A DNA stretch of 12,403 nucleotides from an uncultured Treponema sp. (GTDB lineage Bacteria > Spirochaetota > Spirochaetia > Treponematales > Treponemataceae), in the NCBI GenBank assembly GCA_937885475.1, contig CAKZZR010000247.1, forward strand, positions 1 to 12,403, read 5' to 3'. The position numbers were made by a program, and so were the translations under genes. Each line of letters opens with the position of its first letter. Within the stretch, counting starts at the first letter, position 1. This document shows, one piece after another, positions 7,108 to 12,403 of the stretch. The notes under the pieces were generated by a model that saw only the letters and a list, made by a program, of their open reading frames with translations, searched no databases and had not been told where the DNA came from.

Positions 7108-8247
7108 TCAGCGTGGCGCTGATACCGTGCCGTCGCGTACTTCCTTTGGATATACGACTATGCCGAGTTTTTTTTCAAGCGCGGCAAATTTTCGCATCTC
7201 GTATTCATCGCCAATAAGTACGTTTATGCCGGTGCTTCCGGCGCGGGCTGTACGTCCTGCGCGATGAACAAAAAAGTCCTCGTCGTTGGGAAGATCCATC
7301 TGGATTACGTGCGTTATGTTCTTTATGTCAAGCCCGCGCGCAGAAAGGTCGCTCGTTATAAGAAGCCGCTCCTTTCCGCTCCTGAAGCGGTCAATCGCTG
7401 CCTTTCGCTCCTTTTTGTCAGCCTTTGCATGAAGCGCCATGCAGTCAATTTTTTTGTAGCGGAGCTTTGCGTAGATGTTCGCCACCTGGTCTGCGCGGCT
7501 GGTAAAAATGAGCGCTTTTGCCGGTTTTTCTGCAAGGATGAATTTGCGGAGCGTGTCTATTTTGTCTCTGTTTTCGGCGTAGATTGCCCAGTGGGTTATG
7601 TTCCGGCGAAGAACCTGCTCCTCCGGAAGAATCTCAAGTTCTGCGCCCAGAAAAAACTTTTTTGCGGCGGAATCTATTGTTGCCGAGCAGGCAATGCGCT
7701 GCACGTCCTTGGGGAGCGCTTCCTTGAGCGCCTCTGCTTCTTCCAGCAGTTCCTTTTTTAGCAGGCGGTCGGCTTCGTCAAAGACCATTGCCTCCACGTG
7801 CGCAACCTTGAGTTTCTTCAGATTTATAAGCTCAACAAGGCGGGCAGGGGTGCCGATGACAAGCTCCGGCTTTTCCTTAAGGCTTTCAATCTGGCGTTTG
7901 AGCGGTGCGCCGCCAATAAAAAGCGCCGTCTTTATCGTGCTTACGTTTTTTGCCGCCTGGTTTATCTGCGAGGCAAGTTCGTAAGTGGGCGCACATATGA
8001 CTGCCTTTACGGTTTTGTCTCCGTTCGGCATGCTTTCTGCGTTCTTTCGTAAAATCCGCGTCAGAATCGGAAGCAGGTAGGCATAGGTTTTTCCTGTTCC
8101 TGTCTCGGACTGAAATATGATGTTCTTTCCCGCTAAAATCGGCGGAATGACGGTTTCCTGAACCTTCGTGGGGGTGGTTATGCCTTGTTCTGAAAGCTTT
8201 TTCTGCAGGATTTCCTCAAGTTCTGTGAATATAGAATGCTCGCTCAT
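7108..8247 (-). CDS. DEAD-box RNA helicase
   Basis: ATP-dependent RNA helicase of superfamily 2, 379 residues, essentially the two-RecA-domain core with almost no C-terminal extension. Visible motifs in order: Q motif with Q30 (TPTKVQ), motif I SETGTGKT at 47-54, Ia PTYELAS at 87-93, GG at 112-113, Ib TPAR at 133-136 (usually TPGR), II DEAD at 157-160, III SAT at 188-190, IV IFTSR at 247-251, V TSDLSARGLDI at 298-308, VI HRAGRTARAG at 328-337. Such minimal proteins act in ribosome assembly, cold adaptation or mRNA turnover; nothing here separates these roles, so no RhlE/CshA/DeaD symbol is given. The ATG lies only seven bases after an extended -10 box and lacks a Shine-Dalgarno sequence, suggesting a leaderless message. 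It is divergent from the glycosyltransferase and lies upstream of smc on the same strand. Confidence 0.94.
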   Translation of the reverse strand: MSEHSIFTELEEILQKKLSEQGITTPTKVQETVIPPILAGKNIIFQSETGTGKTYAYLLPILTRILRKNAESMPNGDKTVKAVICAPTYELASQINQAAKNVSTIKTALFIGGAPLKRQIESLKEKPELVIGTPARLVELINLKKLKVAHVEAMVFDEADRLLKKELLEEAEALKEALPKDVQRIACSATIDSAAKKFFLGAELEILPEEQVLRRNITHWAIYAENRDKIDTLRKFILAEKPAKALIFTSRADQVANIYAKLRYKKIDCMALHAKADKKERKAAIDRFRSGKERLLITSDLSARGLDIKNITHVIQMDLPNDEDFFVHRAGRTARAGSTGINVLIGDEYEMRKFAALEKKLGIVVYPKEVRDGTVSAPR

Positions 8248-8254
8248 ATCAAAA

Positions 8255-8287
8255 ATTATAGCATAGTGATTTTTTTTATGCTATAAT
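8255..8287. promoter_or_regulatory. Mirror-symmetric divergent promoter pair, both apparently leaderless
   Basis: Two perfect 11-base arms, 8255-8265 and 8277-8287 (TATGCTATAAT on the outward strand), flank an 11-base T-rich spacer. Each arm holds an extended -10 promoter, TGCTATAAT: the minus-strand -10 is at 8255-8260 and the plus-strand -10 at 8282-8287. Neither has a recognisable -35 (TAGCAT on both sides at 17 bases). The -10 boxes end 7 bases before the helicase ATG and 8 bases before the glycosyltransferase ATG, which is where transcription should begin, and neither gene has a Shine-Dalgarno sequence. Because the cores overlap, RNA polymerase could probably serve only one side at a time. 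A regulator operator is an alternative reading of the repeat. Confidence 0.65.
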
Positions 8288-8295
8288 GATAGAAT

Positions 8296-9432
8296 ATGAA
8301 GATAGGTATTGACGCTTTTGGTTGCGATCACGCGCGTTCTGGACTTGGAACCTATATGCTGTCCTTTGTCTCCAATATTCCGGCTTCTGATGCTGCCGGC
8401 TCGTCGGAGATATCCGCTACTTTTGAGCTGTTCGGTTCAGAAATTGACCGCTTCACCTACACGTCTGGTAAGGACGTTTCCTTTGTGTCTCCAGGTGTCT
8501 CAGACAACCTGAGTGCGGAGCGGACATGGCATTTTACCGGTGTGAATAAATTCGTGCAGGCGCAGGGCTATGATGTAGTGCTGTATCCAGCTCCGGAGCG
8601 GGTGCTGCCCATCAGCTTTAAGGTTCCCGGAATTGCCATCGTGAATTCCGTGCTTTCCTCTCTTGTGGAAGGAAAAAAAGATTGGATTCAGAAGATTCAG
8701 ATTAAGCGCGGGCTTTTTAAAGTTCCCAAGATTATAGCGGCAAGTAATTTTATAAAGCAGGATTTGATTGATCACGGAATTGATGCAGAAAAAATAGAGG
8801 TCGTATACAACGGCATTGACCATAAATTGTTTTTCCCTCAGATTGCAATGGAGGATGTGGTTGACATCAAGCCGTTTGCCATCAAGCGACCGTATTTTAT
8901 CTATGGCTCTCGGCTTTCAGGTCCTGAAAAAAAACATCGTGAGCTCATAACCGCGTTTTCTCTTTTTAAAAAGAAGACAGGGCTGCCGCATCGTCTTGTG
9001 CTTGCAGGAAGCGACGGCGCATATTCCGCGGAGGTTCATAAGGCTGCCTTTGAGTCAGAGTTTGCTTCCGATATTTTTCTGACCGGTTATTTTCCGCATG
9101 AAAGTTTTCCGCAGCTCTATTCCGGTTCGGAAGCACTGCTGTTTCCTTCTGTGAACGAGGGCGTAGGCTTACCTGTGCTTGAGGCTATGGCGACCGGCGT
9201 GCCCGTTGCCTGCGCGGATTCCGGTGCTCTGCCGGAGATTGCCGGGGATGCCGCCCTGCTTTTTAATCCCGATGACAGTGAGGCGTTTGCCGCCGTGCTG
9301 GAAAAACTCGCTTCCGACAAGCTTTTGTGTGCCGGCATGGTGCAGAAGGGCTTGAAGCGCGCGCAGGGCTTTACATGGGAAAGCACCATTGCACAGACGC
9401 TTCGCGTTGCACAAAACGTGGTGAAGTCCTGA
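8296..9432 (+). CDS. Family-4 glycosyltransferase (GT-B fold)
   Basis: A 378-residue sugar transferase, the only plus-strand gene in the window. It would move a sugar from a nucleotide donor to a lipid, protein or glycan acceptor; donor and acceptor cannot be read from the sequence. The N-terminal Rossmann domain opens MKIGIDAFG with a glycine-rich SGLGTY loop at 15-20. The link to the second domain carries the AASNFIKQDLI and VVYNGIDHKLF stretches (148-179) typical of GT4 enzymes. The C-terminal domain has FIYGSRLSGPEKKHRELI near 201-218 and the donor-site E-x7-E motif with E288 and E296 in NEGVGLPVLEAMATGVPV, then SGALPEIAGDAALLF. No membrane segment or signal is visible, so it is cytoplasmic or membrane-associated. 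The ATG lacks a Shine-Dalgarno sequence and begins 8 bases after an extended -10, so leaderless translation is likely. It stands alone, ending at a terminator, which suggests a free-standing rather than a cluster glycosyltransferase. Confidence 0.92.
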   Translation: MKIGIDAFGCDHARSGLGTYMLSFVSNIPASDAAGSSEISATFELFGSEIDRFTYTSGKDVSFVSPGVSDNLSAERTWHFTGVNKFVQAQGYDVVLYPAPERVLPISFKVPGIAIVNSVLSSLVEGKKDWIQKIQIKRGLFKVPKIIAASNFIKQDLIDHGIDAEKIEVVYNGIDHKLFFPQIAMEDVVDIKPFAIKRPYFIYGSRLSGPEKKHRELITAFSLFKKKTGLPHRLVLAGSDGAYSAEVHKAAFESEFASDIFLTGYFPHESFPQLYSGSEALLFPSVNEGVGLPVLEAMATGVPVACADSGALPEIAGDAALLFNPDDSEAFAAVLEKLASDKLLCAGMVQKGLKRAQGFTWESTIAQTLRVAQNVVKS

Positions 9433-9460
9433 CTCTTTTTCTTTGCGTCTTTCACTTCTT

Positions 9461-9474
9461 GTTCTTATAAGAAC
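9461..9474. repeat. 14-bp perfect palindrome beside the terminator
   Basis: GTTCTTATAAGAAC reads the same on both strands. It lies between the stop codons of two convergent genes, immediately beside the terminator hairpin, so a promoter operator role is unlikely. As RNA it would form only a 5-base-pair stem with a TATA loop. It may be an auxiliary hairpin or a protein site, or chance. Confidence 0.4.
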
Positions 9475-9475
9475 G

Positions 9476-9510
9476 AAAAATCCGCCTTGCATGAAGGCGG
9501 ATTTTTTTTT
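9476..9510. terminator. Bidirectional rho-independent terminator between glycosyltransferase and clpX
   Basis: A 13-base-pair stem (9476-9488 with 9494-9506) with core CCGCCTT/AAGGCGG and a 5-base loop. Reading plus, it ends in nine T (9502-9510) and serves the glycosyltransferase. Reading minus, it ends in five T and serves clpX, whose stop codon is only 4 bases away. It is therefore stronger in the plus direction. Confidence 0.92.
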
Positions 9511-9514
9511 CGCG

Positions 9515-10789
9515 TTACGAAGAGAGCGCCGGATGTTCCTGAACCTCCAGGAACTTCTCCAAATCTATCTTTCCTTTTGAGGAAACGATGTCCTTTGTTA
9601 TCAAAAGCTTTTTGTGCCCCTTTATGCTAGGAATTTCGTACATGGTATCCGTAAGGAACTTTTCGACGATGGCTCTCAGTCCTCGTGCGCCGGTTTTTTG
9701 GCGTATTGCCTCGTTCGCAATTTCTTCAATTGCATCATCGGTAAAGCTCAGGTCAAGGTCGTCCATCTCAAATGAAGCCTTGAACTGCTTTGTGATGGCA
9801 TTCTTTGGCTCTGTAAGGATGGAAACAAGGTCGTCCTTTGTAAGCTCTTTGAGCGCCACTGTCATCGGCATACGTCCGATAAGCTCCGGGATGATGCCGA
9901 ACTTTACAAGGTCATCCGGAGTGCAGAGGCTCAGAAGCTCGCGCTGTTGCTCTGCGGTAAGCTGACCTACGTTTGAGCCAAAGCCCATGGAGTGTTCTGC
10001 GGTTCGCTGCTCAATGATTTTGTCCAGTCCTACAAAAGCGCCGCCCAGAATGAACAGAATGTTCGTCGTGTCAATCTGAATCATTTCCTGATTCGGGTGC
10101 TTGCGTCCGCCCTGTGGTGGAACGCTCGCCTGCGTTCCTTCTATTATTTTAAGAAGCGCCTGCTGAACGCCTTCTCCGCTTACATCTCGTGTAATTGAAG
10201 TGTTCTCGCTCTTGCGCGCAATTTTATCAATCTCGTCAATAAAAATAATGCCGCGTTCTGCTGCCGCAACGTCTCCGTCCGCCGCATTGATGAGCTTCAG
10301 AAGAACGTTCTCCACGTCCTCTCCAACATAGCCTGCCTCGGTAAGCGTTGTTGCGTCCGCAATGGCAAACGGAACCTTGAGCTTGTCTGCAAGCGTCTTG
10401 GCAAGGAGCGTTTTTCCGGAACCTGTCGGTCCAATCAAAAGAATGTTTGATTTCTCAATCTTCACGTCGCGGTTTTTCTGCTCCAGCTTTGAGACTGACA
10501 TGCGCTTGTAGTGGTTGTACACGGCGACGGAAAGCACTTTTTTAGCCTCGTCCTGACCGATTACGTACTGGCCAAGGTATTCCTTGAATTCCTTTGGAGT
10601 CGGAACCTCTGCAAGCTGAATGGGAGAAAGCGTGTCCTCTTCCTGCCGCAGAATGTCCTGACAGATTGCAATGCAGTTGTTGCAGATGTTGATGTTTCCC
10701 GAGGGAGCCGCAACCAGATGGCGCGAATCGTCCTTCGGCTTTCCGCAGAAGGAGCAGTAGGGGGTGTCACTTCCGAATCGTCTTATCAT
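9515..10789 (-). CDS. clpX: ClpX, ATP-dependent unfoldase of the ClpXP protease
   Basis: AAA+ ring ATPase that recognises tagged substrates, unfolds them and threads them into ClpP in the cytoplasm. The 424-residue length matches the family. The N-terminal zinc-binding domain has C12, C15, C36 and C39. The AAA+ module shows Walker A GPTGSGKT at 120-127, pore loop 1 GYVG at 153-156, Walker B IIFIDEID with D185 and E186, the RKH loop at 229-231, the ClpP-contacting IGF-type loop here as MGF at 268-270, an arginine finger in ELIGR (R306) and sensor 2 in GARGLR (R369). The start codon overlaps the clpP stop by four bases (ATGA), and GGAG lies inside the end of clpP, so translation is coupled. Standard clpP-clpX operon order. 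Confidence 0.98.
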   Translation of the reverse strand: MIRRFGSDTPYCSFCGKPKDDSRHLVAAPSGNINICNNCIAICQDILRQEEDTLSPIQLAEVPTPKEFKEYLGQYVIGQDEAKKVLSVAVYNHYKRMSVSKLEQKNRDVKIEKSNILLIGPTGSGKTLLAKTLADKLKVPFAIADATTLTEAGYVGEDVENVLLKLINAADGDVAAAERGIIFIDEIDKIARKSENTSITRDVSGEGVQQALLKIIEGTQASVPPQGGRKHPNQEMIQIDTTNILFILGGAFVGLDKIIEQRTAEHSMGFGSNVGQLTAEQQRELLSLCTPDDLVKFGIIPELIGRMPMTVALKELTKDDLVSILTEPKNAITKQFKASFEMDDLDLSFTDDAIEEIANEAIRQKTGARGLRAIVEKFLTDTMYEIPSIKGHKKLLITKDIVSSKGKIDLEKFLEVQEHPALSS

Positions 10790-11388
10790 TTCTTTCTCCT
10801 GTCCATAACTTTGTCTACGATGCCGTAGCTAAGAGCTTCTTCTGCCGTCATGAAGAAGTCTCGCTCCATGTCCTTTGCGACGGTCTCGCGCGGTTTTCCG
10901 GTATGCTCGGCAAAATGGTTTATCGTAAGCTCCTTAAGGCGGATGATTTCCTTCGCATGAATCGCAATGTCTGTTTCCTGTCCTTCAACGCCGCCCCATG
11001 GCTGGTGAATCATCACGCGTGAGGAAGGAAGTGCAAAGCGCTTTCCTTTTGAGCCGCCCGCAAGCAGGAATGCGCCCATGCTTGCCGCCTGTCCAAGGCA
11101 GATTGTCTGAATAGGGCAGCGCACGTACTGCATCGTGTCGTAGATGGCAAGTCCTGCGGTTACGGAGCCACCCGGAGAATTGATGTAGATGCTTATGTCT
11201 TTGTCTGCGTTTTCTGATTCCAAATACAGAAGCTGAGCAACGACAAGGTCTGCCGTCGCGTCGTTGATTTCTCCGTCAACAAAAATAATTCTTTCTTTAA
11301 GAAGCCGTGAGAAAATGTCAAAAGAGCGCTCTCCGTTTCCGCTTTTTTCAATAACGTACGGTACCAACGTGTTCATCTGTTCGTTCAT
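10786..11388 (-). CDS. clpP: ClpP, serine protease subunit of ClpXP
   Basis: Proteolytic subunit of the double-ring Clp protease, which degrades proteins fed by ClpX in the cytoplasm. With the start at 11386-11388 ([15 protein letters not shown]) it is 200 residues, the usual size. The catalytic triad is visible: S103 in [11 protein letters not shown]128 in [10 protein letters not shown] and D177 in [25 protein letters not shown] (69-86) is the conserved oxyanion and handle region. The frame is open for 72 more codons upstream, but that stretch spans a promoter and the tig terminator and has no homology, so it is not coding. The chosen ATG has AAGGA six to seven bases upstream. No CIRCE-like heat-shock operator is visible. 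Confidence 0.97.
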   Translation of the reverse strand: MNEQMNTLVPYVIEKSGNGERSFDIFSRLLKERIIFVDGEINDATADLVVAQLLYLESENADKDISIYINSPGGSVTAGLAIYDTMQYVRCPIQTICLGQAASMGAFLLAGGSKGKRFALPSSRVMIHQPWGGVEGQETDIAIHAKEIIRLKELTINHFAEHTGKPRETVAKDMERDFFMTAEEALSYGIVDKVMDRRKK

Positions 11389-11399
11389 ATTTTGTCCTT

Positions 11400-11435
11400 T
11401 GCTTATAATATACTGTTTTAACGCGGTGAAGTCAA
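11400..11435 (-). promoter_or_regulatory. Promoter of clpP-clpX
   Basis: Read on the minus strand, a -35 box TTGACT (11430-11435) and a -10 box TATATT (11407-11412) are 17 bases apart. Transcription would begin near 11400, with a leader of about 12 bases that carries the clpP Shine-Dalgarno sequence. The -35 box overlaps the end of the T-run of the preceding tig terminator. A TATTAT two bases further on is an alternative -10 at weaker spacing. Confidence 0.7.
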
Positions 11436-11481
11436 AAAAAATGGCTGTCCGCAAAGTCTGAATCCAAACTTGTGAACAGCC
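11434..11481 (-). terminator. Rho-independent terminator of tig
   Basis: Reading minus, an outer 8-base-pair stem (GGCTGTTC, 11474-11481, with GGACAGCC, 11443-11450; one G-T pair) encloses a small internal loop and an inner 7-pair stem (AAGTTTG with CAGACTT) closed by a GATT loop. Eight T follow (11434-11441). It begins about 22 bases after the tig stop and separates tig from clpP. Confidence 0.88.
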
Positions 11482-11503
11482 GTTTTGCTGCAAACAAATG
11501 CCG

Positions 11504-12403
11504 TTATTTTGCTGCGAACAAGTCAGCGAATGACATTTTATCGCCCTTTGACACTTTGATTTCCTTGTACAGTTCTTCGTAAAGTTTCTGCTCTTTTGTG
11601 TCATCGATGAGCCATTCCTTTGAGCGCGGGTCAGAGTAGTGCTTCTTCACTTCCTCTACGTCCATGCCGCCTTCCTCTGCGATTTCCTTGTATTTTGCCT
11701 CAATCTCTTCTGGGGTAACGGAAATGTTCTTTGCCTTGAGAAGGCTGTCAACGATGATGCGGCTCTTGAGCATTTTCTCGCTGTCGCCAGTCCACTGCTC
11801 AAGCATGGCTTCCTTTGTCTGTCCTGATGCGGTAATCATTTTCTCAAGCTGCTCAGGAGAAGTCTGGAACTGCTGTGCCATCATGCGCCAGCGTCCGTCA
11901 AGCTCCGCTGCGAGCATTGAGGCTGGAATGTCAAACGGATTCTTTTCAACAAGCTGCTCAAGAAGCGACTGGCTCTTGAGTTCTGCGAGCTTTCGCTTTT
12001 TTGCAACTTCCATGTTGCGCGTAATGTCCTTCTTGAGGTCGTCAAGCGTCTTGAATTTTTCGCTTACGTCCTGAGCAAGGTCATCATCGATTGCAGGAAG
12101 GTTCTTTACCTTGATTGCCTTGACGGTAAGGGTAATCTTCTTTGAGTCCTTTGTGATTTCTTTTGTCTCGTCCTTCTTGAGACCGATTACATCGTCATCG
12201 ATTCCGTATGCGTCGTCGCCGGCTCCGACGGTGAATACGTAGCCGTTGCGGTTCTCGCCGTTTTCTTCTGCGTAGTCAACGGTTACGATGTCGCCCTTTG
12301 CCGCTGTTTCGTCGGCTTTTTTGTCCATTACAATGGCATTGCGCTCCTGAATAGCCTTGAGTTCGTCCTCAAGTTCCTTGTCGCCGATGGCAACCTGGGG
12401 TTC
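11504..12403 (-). CDS. tig: Trigger factor, N-terminus outside the window
   Basis: Ribosome-associated chaperone that shields nascent chains and helps folding. The frame enters from the window edge, so only the last 299 residues are present; the ribosome-binding domain and true start are missing. Fragment residues 1-25 ([20 protein letters not shown] and on) are the linker to the FKBP-like PPIase domain at about 33-97. The SurA-like chaperone arms follow from [16 protein letters not shown] onward, including [18 protein letters not shown] and a C-terminal helix ending in [11 protein letters not shown]. The PPIase part looks short: YVFTVGAGD, then [18 protein letters not shown], runs almost directly into the last strand, without the usual segment around FPxDYxxxxLAGK. 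The methionine at 12326-12328 is internal, not the start. Placement before clpP-clpX is the common bacterial order, but a terminator and a new promoter intervene here. Confidence 0.95.
   Translation of the reverse strand, partial: EPQVAIGDKELEDELKAIQERNAIVMDKKADETAAKGDIVTVDYAEENGENRNGYVFTVGAGDDAYGIDDDVIGLKKDETKEITKDSKKITLTVKAIKVKNLPAIDDDLAQDVSEKFKTLDDLKKDITRNMEVAKKRKLAELKSQSLLEQLVEKNPFDIPASMLAAELDGRWRMMAQQFQTSPEQLEKMITASGQTKEAMLEQWTGDSEKMLKSRIIVDSLLKAKNISVTPEEIEAKYKEIAEEGGMDVEEVKKHYSDPRSKEWLIDDTKEQKLYEELYKEIKVSKGDKMSFADLFAAK

Noticed and set aside
8255..8287. Reading the inverted repeat as a rho-independent terminator
   Set aside because: The stem is AT-rich, the T-run is in the loop rather than after the stem, and it lies upstream of both flanking genes.
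11389..11440. CIRCE-type heat-shock operator upstream of clpP
   Set aside because: I looked for the TTAGCACTC-N9-GAGTGCTAA pattern and found nothing similar.
11389..11604. A 72-codon upstream extension of the clpP frame
   Set aside because: It spans the tig terminator hairpin and the clpP promoter, overlaps the tig 3' end, has no ClpP-like content, and the ATG at 11388 has its own ribosome site.

Overview
The window looks like one end of a bacterial contig, most likely from a spirochaete close to Treponema, probably a gut or rumen species. That assignment is inference. It rests on relaxed-lipobox lipoproteins, a short SMC and the overall gene content; I ran no database search. The first 28 bases are not biological: they match the 3' part of the Illumina TruSeq read-2 adapter, so the contig was not adapter-trimmed. 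No gene-free stretch exceeds about 100 bases, and I see no tRNA, rRNA, CRISPR, IS element or attachment site.

Layout from right to left, as most genes are on the minus strand: (1) the 3' two thirds of trigger factor (tig), closed by a rho-independent terminator; (2) a clpP-clpX operon with its own promoter, joined by a 4-base stop/start overlap; (3) a convergent junction with a bidirectional terminator; (4) a plus-strand family-4 glycosyltransferase; (5) a 48-bp divergent promoter region built as an 11-bp perfect inverted repeat, from which the glycosyltransferase and a minus-strand DEAD-box helicase are both expected to be transcribed without a 5' leader; (6) a consensus-like promoter followed by a five-gene run: smc (GTG start), a single-pass membrane protein, a large acidic lipoprotein with a TPR-like end, a SIMPL-domain (DUF541) lipoprotein and serS. 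smc, the membrane protein and the large lipoprotein are linked by two 4-base overlaps.

Functionally the right part is a protein-folding and proteolysis block: trigger factor, the ClpP protease and its ClpX unfoldase. The left part joins chromosome organisation (SMC), envelope proteins of unknown role and serine tRNA charging in one probable transcript. The less ordinary points are the mirror-symmetric leaderless promoter pair, the compact SMC with a non-canonical centre and a charged tail, the coupling of smc to two uncharacterised envelope genes, and an apparently shortened PPIase domain in trigger factor.
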